DNA of 64,000 nt from Datisca glomerata (GCA_003255025.1 QANY01008278.1:770132-834131); one strand, 5' to 3'. Positions 31,888 to 43,089 are shown, numbered from the stretch's first letter. The notes: generated by a model from the letters alone, not told the origin. Numbers and translations are program-made.

Positions 31888-33423
31888 GCCTCGAACCAGA
31901 TCGAACATTGCCCTTAACGAAGGAAATGAGAACTTGGATGAACATGCCAATCACCCTGCTCCCCCAGTTGAGATGCTTCAGGCTATCTAAGTCGAATGCA
32001 AGAGATAGAATAGCGAAACACCAAAATGCTACACAACACGTGGCATACGATGCAGGAATAAATTGCTGCATTACAACGGGATCTAGTACAGACATGTACA
32101 ACAGTTAGACAACATAGTAACCATGAGGAAAGGAAGAACCACCAAGAAGGGGGAAGAATCAAAATCATACTAGAAGGAGCAATGAGAACAGTAGGAACAT
32201 GTAGAATGAAGACGAGGAAGTGCAGTCCAAGGAACACGAAAAGGAGGAGGCGAGAGAAATTCACGAACCAAAAGTCATGACAGATGCTATCATGGAGGAG
32301 ATGATGGAGAGAAAGATGATGGAACTAAAGAATCTCGGAAACACGGAAAAACCAACCTAGAATCACTCACCAAAACTCTATTAAGTCTAAAAATCTTGGC
32401 CGCCCCAATTCTGAGGAAGTTCATGGCACCTAAATTAAAATGTTATGCCGGGAAATCTGAACATGTATATCATCTCAGACGGTTCAAGCAAGTCATGGCA
32501 TTATACCAAGATGAAGATGCTTTTGATCTGCAGGATATTCCCCATGAGTCTAGACAAGACTAATCTTAAATGGTATCACTCCCTCCCTGCTCAATCTATT
32601 TCTAACTTTATTTTCATGTCCACTGTCTTCTTGGTACAGTACTGTACTTACTGAGCAATAATGGAGGACTCAGACTATCTTTTGATAATATTCACCCAGA
32701 AGAAAAAAAGAAACACTTCAGGAATACACTCATAGATTCAAGGAGGAGATGGCCAAGGTCGAAAGATGTGACGACAAAGTAGCAAGACTGGCTTTTAGAC
32801 AAGGGTTGTATCCGGAATCAACCTTTGAAAATTTATCGAAGATAAAACCTTTGACCATGGCGAAGACTTTACAAAGGACATAAGAACACATCACGTTGAA
32901 AGAAGAAAAAAAAGTTTGTTAAAACAGGCAGGACGACTAATTAATGAGCCAAAGAAAGAAGAATGGAGTTCGAATGCAGGCAGGAAGAATAATCAGAGTA
33001 CAAAAAAGAAATTGAGTGGGGAGACAGTAAGCGGAACGGACTAATACTCGAAGGAGATACACGAATGATATCCATCCTAAAGAAAAAGTCTACACCCCAT
33101 TGACTATCTCGATAAACTAAGTCTTGGAGATGATAAAAAACAAACCTTAGTTGAAAAGGCCAGCCCGACTTATAAAGGAGCCAAACCACAAGGATAAAGA
33201 TAAATATTGCTCATTCCATAGGAGTAACGAACATTTCATGAAGGATTGCTTCCAGTTGAAGGATTATGTGGAGAAACTAGTGAATGAAGGATACCTTAAC
33301 CAATTTATGAAGAGAGAAGAACCAAAGCGGGAAGCTGAAGGGGAAGTCCGTGATGGAGAAAAAAGGGATAACGAGAAACAGTCGCTCCGAATAGTCGACA
33401 CCATCATTTCATTAATTGAATAA
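31888..33423 (+). pseudogene. Tat-type gag pseudogene
   Basis: Starts MPRTRSNIALNEGNENLDE at 31888. Later frames show PILRKFMAPKLKCYAGKSE and HLRRFKQVMALYQDEDAF (near 32400-32520), then KHFRNTLIDS-type and ARLAFRQGLYPESTFENLS text (32790). The clear C-terminal block KDKYCSFHRSNEHFMKDC and FQLKDYVEKLVNEGYLNQF follows (33190-33310), the C-x2-H zinc-like signature of Tat gag. Several frame breaks occur. Confidence 0.85.
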
Positions 33424-33529
33424 GAGGGGAATACCGGGAAGGATAGGAAAGTGTACAGTAAAAGACCACTATTGGAAGGAAGCTGGAAATCGGGAAGTAC
33501 CTCCAATGAAAGCCAGAATCCCCCGCTCA

Positions 33530-33990
33530 TTTTTTACGACATGGACTTGGAGTATGACGGGAAACACAACGACGCTCTTGTCATCTCAATACAAGAGGAA
33601 TTTGTCTACTAAGAAGGGTGCTAATCAAAGATGGGAGTGTCATCAATATTCTCCATCAGTCAACGCTTTAAAATATGTCGATAGGAGAATGACAGTTACA
33701 AGGTCTGCCGTAACCTCTAGTAGGTTTCAACGGGACTGTGAACTACTCAGAAGGGCTGATTAACCTTCTAGTTGGTGCACAACCATCCAATTACCTCACT
33801 GAGTGTGTGGTACTAGTCACGTCGTCTCCTTACAACTCTATTTTGGGAAGAACCTGGTTACATAAGATGAAGGCAGTGCTGTCCACCTACTACCGAGTGC
33901 CGAAATATCCATCTCCTGAATGAATTAAAACTATAAGAGGGGACCCAACTGTCGCCTGGATCAGCTCAATAACTGGATTAGAATCAACAA
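33530..33990 (+). pseudogene. Tat-type protease region pseudogene
   Basis: LLVGAQPSNYLTECVVLV, SPYNSILGRTWLHKMKAV and LSTYYRVPKYPSPE (33770-33920) match the end of the Tat protease, whose YN.ILGRpWL is strongly kept. The active-site part before it is scrambled over several frames. Confidence 0.75.
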
Positions 33991-34079
33991 TGAATCAGAA
34001 AAGGTAAATAATAGAAGAGAAGCTGGAGGTTACTGATGAATAATAGCAATCACATGAGGATGCACAATTGGGCCTGAGG

Positions 34080-35170
34080 TACGAAGCAGGAGAGGAAATC
34101 GAACCTATTTGCTTAGATGAAAAATACAAAAAATGACAGATATTGCAGCCCACCGAGAGGAAATGGAAAATGAAAGGTTAACTAACTTCCTATGAAGAAA
34201 AAAGGAGATTTTTGCAACCACTTCTCAGGAGATGCTAGGTATACCAAAAAATATAATCTATCATAAACTGAATATTGACCCTTCTATCAAACCAGTGAAG
34301 CACCAAAAAAGAAGTTTCGCACTAGAAAGAAACAAGGCCATCAAAGAAAAAGTTGACAAACTGTTAAAAGAGGATTTCACTAGGGAAGTAAACTACCCAA
34401 AGTGGCTCGCTAACGTTGTCTTGGTAAAAAAAATGAAAAATGGAGGATTTGTGTAGAGTTCACAGATCTAAACAAGGCCTGCCCAAAAGATAAATATCCG
34501 TTATCCATAATAGATCAGATGGTGGACTCCACCCCAGGACATGAACTTCTAATTTTCATGGACGCCCTTTTAGGACACAACTAGATGAAAATGTTCCAAC
34601 CTAACCAAGAAAAAACGCCTTTCATAACTAAACATGGTAATTTTTGTTATAAGGTAATAATGCCTTTCAGTTTATGTAGGTGCAACTTACCAAAGGTTGG
34701 TAAATAAAATCCTCCAAGAACAAATTGAGAAAACCATGAAAATTTATGTGGATGACATGCTGGTGAAGAGTTGTGAGCAAAAAAATCACATTAAAAATCC
34801 TTGCTGAGGCCTTTTTCATCCTAAGGAAAAGTTTAATGAATTTGAATCCAGAAAAATACAGCTTCAGAGTGGCAGCCAGAAAATTCCTCGGTCACTTGGT
34901 TACGCAGCAGAGAATTTAAGTCAACCTAAATCAAGTGAATGCCATAATGGAGATGAAGTCCCCGAGAAGCCAGAAATAAGTACAAGGCTTAACAGGAAGG
35001 TTGGTAGCATTGAATAGATTTCTTTCAAGATCAACTGACAAGTGTAAACTATTCTTTGCAAAGCTGAGGAAGAATTCAGCAGACAGATGGGATGCCGAGT
35101 GTGAGGAGGCTCCTAGCAAGATATACGAATATTTGACAACTCCACCGTTATTATCAAAACCAAAGTCAGG
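34080..35170 (+). pseudogene. Tat-type reverse transcriptase pseudogene
   Basis: GIPKNIIYHKLNIDP, VKHQKRSFALERNKAI, EKVDKLLKEDF and YPKWLANVVLVKK are in frame at 34232-34456. Shifted: NKACPKDKYPL-like text at 34475, a palm region near 34600, and TMKIYVDDMLVKS at 34735-34780, which keeps the YVDD active site. LVALNRFLSRSTDKCKLFF (35000) leads to the RNase H part. The palm between 34480 and 34720 has lost its frame several times. Confidence 0.87.
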
Positions 35171-35890
35171 GTACCTTTATACTTATACATAGCCATCTCG
35201 TAGACCGCCACCAGCACTATTTTGTACAGAGAAGAAGAAAGGAAACAAAAGCAGGTATACTTCGTCAGTAAAAGTTTGGTAGCAACTGAAACCTGTTAGA
35301 AAATGATGGAAAAATTGATACTGGCCATTGTGGTAGCCGCAAGAAAACTAAAGCCTTACTTTCAGGCATATATCATAATGGTCCTCACAGACTCACCAAT
35401 TAGAAGTCTCCTGCATTAACCTGAAATAAGTGGAAAAATGACAAAGTGGGCAATTGAGTTAAGCTGATACAAGATCCACTACAAACCAATAACATCAATT
35501 AAAGAGTAAGCCTTAGCCGATTTTATGGCAGACTTTACTGTTGCACCAAGGATGAAGCACAAAGTGGACAACAAGCAATTGGAAGGGGACTTGAGAGTTA
35601 TACATTGATGAGGCATCAAACAATAAGGGTGTCGGGGCGAGAGTGAAGCTGCGGAATACGAAGCTCTGATAGCGGGAATCACTCTGTTACAGGAATTTGA
35701 GGTAAATGAAATACTAATCTTTTGTGATATAATGTTGGTAGTAAAGCAAGTAACGGGGGAGTTCACAGCGAAAGATGAAAGAATGATTAGTTACCTACAA
35801 CAGACAAAGGTACTACTCAAATGAATAAAATATTGAAAATCCACCATATCTCAAGAACAAAAACTTGATATGTGGACGCATTGACAAATT
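35171..35890 (+). pseudogene. Dual RNase H region of the Tat element
   Basis: First the usual gypsy RNase H: KQVYFVSKSLVATET, KLILAIVVAARKLKPYFQA, MVLTDSPIRSLLH and ALADFMADFT. Then a second, archaeal-type RNase H: EAAEYEALIAGITLLQEF and ILIFCDIMLVVKQVTGEFTA, where E and D of the second domain are readable. Two RNase H domains are the mark of the Tat lineage. Confidence 0.82.
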
Positions 35891-35989
35891 TGGGGTCTTC
35901 ACTACAACTCCTATAAAAAAGAAGTGTACCAGTTGAATTTCTAGAAAGACCAAGCATCACAACGAAAGAATTAGCAAAAGTGGAAGTTG

Positions 35990-37380
35990 AGCAGGAACCG
36001 AGTTAGCAGGACAACATGATTCGTTGCTTGAAGGAAGGGATCCTACCTGGAGACATACTCCATGCTAGGAAGATTCAACAATAGAGTGTCAGTTACTACA
36101 TAATTAATGATTCGTTATATAAACGATATTTTTCAGGGTCGTATCTGAAGTGCCTAAAGGAGAAGGAAGCCTAATACATGTTATCTGAAATTCACAGTGG
36201 AGTGTGCGGGAATCGTACTGGGGGTAGATTTTTTGCCCACAAAGTGCTAAATGATGGATATTACTGGTTGAAATTGCACTGGGATGCCAAAAAACATGCG
36301 AATAAGTGCGTCAAGTGTCAATGATTTGCTCTCGTGATAAAGTTGGCCATAAGGGATCTCAACAACGTGACAAGCCCTTGGCCATTCGTATAGTGGGCTC
36401 TAGATATCGTCGGGCCACTCCCCATGGTACCCACTCAAAAATGCTTCCTGTTGGTTACCACAGACTACTTCCTCAAGTGGATTGAGGTATAAGCCTTTGC
36501 TAGGATTCGTGAAGAAGAAGTAAGGGGATTCTTGTGGAAGAATATAACGTGCAAATACAAAATTCCTCAGGTCTTAGTATCTGACAACGAACTTCAATTT
36601 ACTAGAAAGATGGTGATGACTTTTTGCAAAGATCTGTAAATTGCCACAAGAAACAAATTGACTGAAAGGTCAAACTGAATTATTCTTGACAACATGAAGA
36701 AACGTCTAGAGTCAGCAAAGAAAAATTGGGTAGAAGAATTACCTGTAATATTGTGAGCGTATCGAACAACTCCTAAAGAGGCAACGGGAAAACACCATTT
36801 TCCTTAGCCTATGGAACATAAGCGGTTATACTCATGCACGAGTGTAACTGCCTATTATTCTCTGTCATCTAACTACTTTTTGTGGTACTCGATATTGAAA
36901 ATTTTCATTTAAAATGACTGAAGATGATAGCCCGATAAATGCTAGTTGGTCAGCCGTCAATATATGATTATAATGATGGTTTGTACCCGTCATCTAAACC
37001 TTATTATATAATAGTAGTGGAAATAGGAAATCCAACTCTCAGATCAGGACTAACTAAATAGGAAAATGAAGATATCATGAAAGGAAGTCTCGATTTATTA
37101 GAAGAAATGAGGGAAATATTACTTGTACAAATAGCTAATTACAATCAGAAAAGGAAAGCCTACTTCCAGAAAAGAATTAGAATGCGGAAATTCCAGGAAG
37201 GAGACTTAGTTTTGAAAAAGCCATTTCAAACAGAAGGAAAATTTGGGAAGGCCCATTTAATTGTCAAAATAGTAGGTGAAAGTGGCTACTATCACCACAT
37301 AATAGAAGAGGGAGCAGAATTGGCAAAGCTCTAGAATGTCAGTTACTTAAGAAATACTTTGTTTAAATTGCAATATATAA
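35990..37380 (+). pseudogene. Tat-type integrase pseudogene
   Basis: Zinc-binding part: SEIHSGVCGNRTGGR, AHKVLNDGYYWLKLHWDA and CVKCQ (36180-36320). Core: ALDIVGPLPMVP, FLLVTTDYFLKWIEV, IPQVLVSDNELQF (both Asp kept), then LTERSN..ILDNMKKRLESAK and WVEELPVIL.AYRTTPKEATG. The end domain in frame at 37077-37334 has IANYNQKRKAYFQKR, FQEGDLVLKKPF and FGKAHLIVKIVGESGYY. Stops throughout. Confidence 0.9.
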
Positions 37381-37466
37381 TTTCTCCCTTGGTTTTTTCC
37401 CGTAAAGGTTTTCCACATAAAAATCTGGTATCAATTCTTTCCTTCTTTCGCTGCATTATTTTTTAA

Positions 37467-37780
37467 AATAAAGGGGGTCGGAGGCCTAGATGCCTAAGCC
37501 CTTGACTGAGGAAAGAACATACTCTATGAAATATGAAAAAAAGAGTAATGACCATGGTCTGAAAGCCTAAGTCACCGAGGGTAGAACAATACCCACTCTC
37601 TAGAAATGGAAATCAGGTTGACGAGTTAGAAGCCTAAAGCATTGAGAGTGGGGACGCATTCTCTCTAAAAGGAAAAAAATAAAAAAAAGGTCATCGACCT
37701 AGATGCCTAAGCCATTTAGAGCGGGAAAAATCTTCTCTCTAAAATGAGGAAAATAAACAAAGGGAGCCAAGGAGAAAAAG
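37467..37780 (+). repeat. Degenerate tandem repeat in the Tat 3' tail, four units of about 70 bp
   Basis: Four units share a core like GGTC..AG.CCTA.ATGCCTAAGCC followed by GAG.G..GAA...A.TCTCT and an A-rich end (starts near 37467, 37537, 37617 and 37690). Tandem repeats after integrase are common in Tat elements. Confidence 0.7.
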
Positions 37781-39245
37781 CGCAAGGGATGAAATAGAAC
37801 GCAAGAAGGAAAAAGGAAATTAACGAAAAATGACAAACATAAAAGAAGATAGAAGCAGGAAACCTGATCCATTTTGGGAAAGACAAAGCGGACAAACTGC
37901 TAAAAGCATTGTAAGCGGGAATTCTTCAGGTTATTTTACTTAAATGATTGAAAAGTTTCTAAGCAAGATATGCTTTAAAACCTTAGGTACGTAAAATTAC
38001 TATATGCTAAATTGCAAAGGAAAAGACTAAGTACTATACTACCTGATAACTTACTAAGCTTAAGTATCTAGGATTTAACCAAAAAAATTGTTAAATCCTA
38101 GTTTAATTATTGAAGTATTACTAAACCTATTGTTAAATTTTTGCTAAGTGTTAGATAAGAAAAATGACAAAAGTCCTTAAAGGAAAAAATGATCATTTCA
38201 TTAAAGGATAAAGAAAATTATAAAAGGATCCTGTGGTGCAGGAAAAAGAAAAGTACAAATGACAGGAAGAAGTAAGAAAGCTAAGACTCACTTCAAAGAT
38301 GCATATGCCTTGACATGACTACGCTCGTTGTAAACGTACGAAGTAGACGGTCCCGTTCTGCGTCTTCCCGTTCAGACCCAGAAGAAACTGAAGCACTAGA
38401 AATAGAAACAGACTGAGAAACGGGAATACCTCTTGGGATCTTGGTAGAAGATGGTTGGGCTGATGCAGATGGTTACGTGTAAGACAGAGGCTACGCAGAA
38501 AGAGGAAATAATAGTGCATCGTTGAATCTAATGTTTAATTCATATCCTTCCAAAGAATTAGTTAACTTATACTTATGGTGCACGTGATATGTAAGCTCTT
38601 ATTATTTTGATTATTTCTTACATATTGAGTGTTTATATTTTTTTATTATAAGATACATTTATTAGTAAATAAAATTAAAAAACCTACAATTATAACTTTC
38701 ATGTTTTTTTTTCATAAGTCTTACTCGCCAAAATATTTTTAATTAGGTTAGTTATGCTATAATAACACCCTCTATATATTTTTTAGTTAGATTCTTTTAA
38801 TATGTTATTCTTTGATATCTATTTAACAAATAAACTAAAAACATGTTTTATTTTTTTATTGATTGTTCATTGAATTTTTCTAATATATTTTAATGCGAAA
38901 TAACATAATATATTCTCATGTCTAAAGATAAAATATAAAAAGTTTATTCAAGAGATACATTATTTTGAGAAACAAAAAAAAGAAAAAAATTATCATTCAT
39001 GATGCGTCATTAATAGACTCAAAAATAATTTTAAAATTATAAAATAAGAAGTGAATAAAATGGTCTAAAAATGATTTTTTCTCATCTCACTTTTACTATA
39101 TTAAAGATAAAGATGTAGTCAATTTCATTATTGAAATAAATAAAATTAAGCCACGGATGCCTAGTGCTAAGCAATTGAGGTTCTTGAAAGTTAATAACAT
39201 TTAATTTCAAAAAAAATTAATAGTAAGAACCACTCATTCATGTTT
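37781..39245. other. Unassigned AT-rich sequence
   Basis: A-rich continuation of the Tat tail to about 38250, then a 250 bp GC-moderate piece (38280-38525) with no recognised product, then AT-rich DNA to the MULE. A 3' LTR of the Tat element would be expected here but was not recognised. Confidence 0.4.
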
Positions 39246-39650
39246 GGATTATTTACAAAAATATACCCTTTCCATTTTTTGTTAGAATTTTTATACCCAT
39301 TTTCAAAACTCAGAAATATATACCCGTGGCCTACTAAATCAAACTTTATTTATTGTTCACACACTGCCCAACGAGTTCCATCAAGTAGGAAAAGTCGGTA
39401 ACTTGCCTCGCACTTTTATTCGTGCCGCGTCTCTTCTGTTTCCATTCTCATCTGTTTACGCTCATTTTCTCTATTCTTCCTATTTGTCGCCATTCTCATC
39501 TGTGCTCTCTCTTCTCGTATCTCTTATGTCTCTTCTTCGTTAAGACAGTCCCTGCAAGTCTTGTTCTTTTTCTTCTTCTTGTGTTTCTAAAGCACCCCTG
39601 CATGATACCCAAACACGACACCCACCTACAGACAAACTCAGGTACCCATT

Positions 39651-39838
39651 ATTTTTTTTGGACGCACAAAATGACTTAGAGGTTGTAACTTTTTCTTTTG
39701 TTCTTTTACTGGACATTTTAAGTTCTGGGGTTAGGAGAAAATCTATTTTTTTTGGACGCACAAAATGACTTAGAGATTGTAACTTTTTCTTTTGTTCTTT
39801 TACTGGACATTTTAAGTTTTGGGGTTAGGAGAAAATCT
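39651..39838. repeat. Tandem duplication, 2 x 94 bp
   Basis: Copies start at 39651 and 39745 with ATTTTTTTTGGACGCACAAA and end GGTTAGGAGAAAATCT. They differ at two or three bases, so this is a recent event. Confidence 0.95.
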
Positions 39839-39928
39839 TCTACGGTTTTGGTTGTCTAGGTTGTTTCTCTTGATGATTATAACATTCTGCATGTTTGGAT
39901 TAGTTGATGTTTTTTATTGATGAATATG

Positions 39929-40448
39929 ATAACTATTTGAATATATTGGCTACTTAAAGGGTTCAAGTAGCTGTTTAGGACTATTTGAACTCTTCAAGTA
40001 GTTAATTTCAAAACAATATCTCACTACTTAAAAACTTCAAGTAGTCTTTTTGATTCTGGAAGTGAAAATAAGTAACTACTTGAAGGGTTTAAGTAGTGTA
40101 TATGACTACTTAAATCCTTCATGTAGTGATTTTGAATCTGCAAGTCAAAACAAGTCACTACTTGAAGGGTTTAAGTAGTGTATCTTACTACTTGAACCCT
40201 TTAAGTAGTGATTTTGAATCTAGAATTCAAAACAAATCACTACTTGAAAGGTTCAAGTAGTGTTTTTTACTACTAGAACCATTCAAGTTGTCAAAACAAG
40301 TCACTACTTGAAAGGTTCAAATAGTCATTTGTTCACCACTTGGGGGGTTCAAGTAGTTACATTTGTCTACTTGAACCCTTCAAGTAGTCACTAGTTTACT
40401 ACTTGAAGGGTTTAAGTAATTTTCTATAACTATTCTAACCTTTCAGTA
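39929..40448. repeat. Palindromic array G (class 2, 82 bp higher-order unit)
   Basis: The basic motif has arms CTACTTGAA and TTCAAGTAG around GGG or CCC. Two motifs, one with GGG and one with CCC, plus a short and a long spacer (ATTTTGAATCT...CAAAACAAGTCA) make an 82 bp unit, seen at 40076, 40158 and 40240. More irregular copies flank these. Single changes in one arm are often not matched in the other. Confidence 0.92.
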
Positions 40449-40520
40449 AGCAATCAAGTACTTTTATGTGTATAAATAAATGATGATTCTTACTTTTTAT
40501 TTATGCATCCTTCAACAGAT

Positions 40521-41005
40521 ATGGCTCCAAAAATTCAGCTGATTCCAGTCTTCAATGATAATGAAATTATCCCTGAAAGAGTGAATTGCCTCTCTAGCCT
40601 GTCAATGAACAAGCAGTCAAAGTCTATAATTCAATGAACAACGCCACACAAAGAGCACACCTCTATCCACTAATGCGACATTTCACCCATCTACTCCATC
40701 GAGTACTTAAAGTTATGAACTTTTATGAAAATAGAAAAGAAGTTCATAAAGTACTTGACGAGTGAACTCTAACGCATGCCAAAGTTCCTCAACAAGGGCA
40801 CGAGTGAGCTTTGTTCTAGTGCATATGACCTTAATTCATGGAAGAAGGATATTTGATTTATTTTTCTTTTGTTTTGTAGGTTTGAATAGGTGTTTTTTCC
40901 TTAAAAGTTTTTGGAGGCCTTGGTTTATGGTCGGGACTTAACAACTATAAAGCATAAACTTATGTCACAATTTCACAAAAAGTTGGTTGTGGACTTTTTT
41001 TTGTC
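40521..41005 (+). pseudogene. Ulp1-like peptidase fragment in the second MULE
   Basis: From 40603: VNEQAVKVYNSMNNATQR, LYPLMRHFTHLLHRVL and VMNFYENRKEVHKVLDE, closely parallel to the Ulp1 copy at 3359-3922 (IYNSMNTPYQ, NIYERRQEV). A probable intron follows (40804-40879, GA/GTGAGC to TTTGTAG/GTTTG), at the same place as in that copy. Beyond it, KFLEALVYGRDL and MSQFHKKLVVDFF continue, but the catalytic DCG reads E-stop. The His-Trp part is missing, as is the DUF1985 region. An ATG at 40521 opens only a short unrelated frame. Confidence 0.78.
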
Positions 41006-41167
41006 ATACATCTCCACTTGAGGGTCTTACAGAACTATGAATGCTTTGTTTTTTGTTTGTTGTTTACATGTCTAAATTCTTATATACACTTCTTTGGAAA
41101 ATAAGTTTTTATTGGATATATTTGTTTGTTGGAGTACAAGAAATTATAAACTAATGAGGGGTTCAAT

Positions 41168-41475
41168 ATGACTACTTGAAGGGTTCAAGTAGTATAAAAA
41201 TATTACTCGAACCGTTCAAGTAGTTACATGCTTTCTGTATAAAATTAGAGCATCAAACAAAAAGACTACTTGAAGGGTTCAAGTAGTAAAAAAAATACTA
41301 CTTGAACCCTTCAACTAGCTACAACATACAATATTACTACTTGAAAGATTTAAGTAGTAAACAAATACTACTTGAACCTTTCAAGTAGTTACACGTTCTC
41401 TGTATAAAAAGAGGGCAATATACAATATTATTATTTGAAGGGTTCAAGTAATAAAAAAATACTACTGTAAGCAGA
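41168..41475. repeat. Palindromic array H (class 2)
   Basis: Six or seven copies of the CTACTTGAA/TTCAAGTAG motif, alternating GGG and CCC centres, with local spacers such as ATAAAAATA and TTACATGCTTTCTGTATAAAA. It lies between the 3' ends of the Ulp1 and MULE fragments, the same place as array B in the first MULE. Confidence 0.9.
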
Positions 41476-41790
41476 TATGTTGCGTTGTCGACAACAAGTT
41501 AACGCATGTGCACAAGGGTAATGGTCTAGATAAAATTCATGACAAGTGCATGTTTTTTTATGCAAGTTCACAATATTCTCTCTATCCCCGGTACTTACAC
41601 GAAGCTTGTGAATATCATAGTTTATTGGATCAACATTTATTACATCGTATATGATATCGGATAACTCCTAGTAAGTACAGCTTGATGGTATGTCTAATGG
41701 TGAGCTTACTGTACCATTAAACATGAATGAAGCACTGTTTCTCTCCCATTCACCACCATGTACCACAAATATACGAATTTCAGACATATC
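41465..41790 (-). pseudogene. MULE transposase remnant: N-terminus joined to SWIM zinc finger
   Basis: Starts at 41790 on -: MSEIRIFVVHGGEWERN, then SASFMFNGTVSSPLDIPS and SDIIYDVINVDPINYDI, the entry region of MULE transposases. It passes directly into NIVNLHKKTCTCHEFYLD and HYPCAHALTCCRQRNISAY, a SWIM finger with all four ligands (CxC...CxH) kept. The DNA-binding and DDE parts between are missing, so an internal deletion joined the two ends in one reading frame, broken only by a stop at about 41665. Whether the shortened protein was ever made cannot be told. Confidence 0.85.
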
Positions 41791-41894
41791 TCCTTAAGAC
41801 AAAAAACTTTCACCTATAAAGTTTATTTAATTTTGTAGTAGTTATTTGTTTATGAATAATAATTATATTTATTCTCATTAAGAAATCAAAGAGA

Positions 41895-42600
41895 ATGTGA
41901 CTACTTGAAAGGTTTAAGCATCGATTTACAACTACTTGAACCCTTCAAGTAGTTATTTTAATTCTTGTAGTCAGTCATGTATAGTGCATGCAACTCTTTG
42001 AAGGGTTCAAATAGTTATAAAACATTACTTGAAACCTTCAATTAATCATTTATCTATAGAGTTTGTGACTACTTGAAAGGTTTAAGTAGTAGTTTATATA
42101 CTACTTGAACCCTTTAAGTTGTTATTTTGATTATTGCAGTCAATAATGCAGAGAGCATGTGACTACTTGAAGGACTCAAGTAATATTACTACTTGAACCC
42201 TTCAAGTAGTCATTTATCCAGAAAGCATGTAACTACTTGAAGAATTCAATTAGTGTTTTATAACTACTTGAACCCTTCAAGTAGTCATTCTGATTCTCTT
42301 ACTCACTTATCCACAGAGCATGTGACTACTTGAAGTGTTCAAATAGTTATTTATAATTACTTGAACCCTTCAATTAGTTGATTTTATTATGGCAGCAGTA
42401 AAATAGTACTAAAGCAGAGACCACTTGACTATTTGAAGGGTTGAGAATGGGTCTCTAACTACTTGAACCATTCAAGTAGTTATTTTTTCTTCCATCAACA
42501 ACCTAAACATCAGTGGCTAATTGAATGATTCAAGTAGTTGTTCCGTCCAAATAATTGGTTTTATTCTATCATTACTCGAACGATTACTTGAAGCATTTTA
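41895..42600. repeat. Palindromic array I (class 2)
   Basis: About fourteen motif copies in seven pairs with spacers like CATTTATCCAGAGAGCATGTGA. The spacers differ from those of arrays G and H, so each array has been homogenised on its own. It lies upstream (on -) of the MULE remnant. Confidence 0.9.
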
Positions 42601-42713
42601 TGTGTCAAAAATTAAGAAAAGAATAGGTACTAGTCTGCTCTCGTTGAAGAAGAAGAAAGAGAATAATGGTCGGGTCTCGCTAAAAAATGATGGATCACAG
42701 GGTCTCGAAGAAG

Positions 42714-42835
42714 TAGAAGAAGAATAAAAGAAGAAGAAAATGAAGATAAAGAAGCAGAAGAAGAAGAAAAAGAAGAAGAAGAAGAAGAAGAAGAAGAAGA
42801 AGAAGAAGAAGAAGAAGAAGAAGAAGAGAGAATAC
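42714..42835. repeat. (GAA)n microsatellite
   Basis: Long imperfect then nearly perfect GAA repeat. Its minus strand gives open frames of poly-Phe or poly-Ser that are not genes. A 31 bp duplication (GAGAGAATACATTTTT.GTTGAA) follows to 42895. Confidence 0.97.
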
Positions 42836-43089
42836 ATTTTTTGTTGAAAAAGAAGAGAGAATACATTTTTGTTGAAGAAGAAGAGAGAAGAAGCCTAAAA
42901 TGAGAGCTAAGAATGGGGGACTGTGTATTTGTCAATCATGGTTGATTTGATTTTTGTATGGGGATTTGAAAGAAAATGATGAAGAAAGAGAGAGTTGTTA
43001 TGCTTGATGTTGATAATAGTGAACTAGAGATATAAAATTTTTAATTTTTAGAAAAAGGTATAAAAGTTCTAACAAAAAATAGAAAAGAG

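Larger units (their letters stand above)
24230..37780 (+). mobile_element. Tat-lineage Ty3/gypsy element with an Athila-like element nested in its leader
   Basis: A likely 5' LTR (24230-24884) is followed by the inverted Athila-like element (24885-31866). The gag start lies 22 bp beyond it at 31888, then gag, protease, RT, RNase H, a second archaeal-type RNase H, integrase, and a repeat-bearing 3' tail. The dual RNase H marks the Tat lineage. I did not recognise a 3' LTR after 37780; it is either truncated or too diverged. Confidence 0.75.
39246..43089. mobile_element. Second Ulp1-type MULE, internally deleted, with class 2 palindromic arrays
   Basis: The left end (39246 on) reads GGATTATTTACAAAAATATACCC, then TTTTTTGTTAGAATTTTTAT. 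The right end read on - gives TTTTTTGTTAGAACTTTTAT, a clear terminal inverted repeat whose outermost 20 bp are lost on the right. Inside are an Ulp1 peptidase fragment on + and a MULE N-terminus fused to a SWIM finger on -. The convergent order is the same as in the 1-7690 element. Most of the rest is class 2 palindromic array. No target duplication was found. Confidence 0.82.

Noticed and set aside
39422..39679. 85-codon frame with a hydrophobic start, looking like a signal peptide
   Set aside because: The C/T-rich codons make hydrophobic text by composition, it lies in the subterminal region of a MULE and matches no family.
42598..42935. Minus-strand frames of poly-Phe and poly-Ser
   Set aside because: They are the (GAA)n microsatellite read on the other strand.
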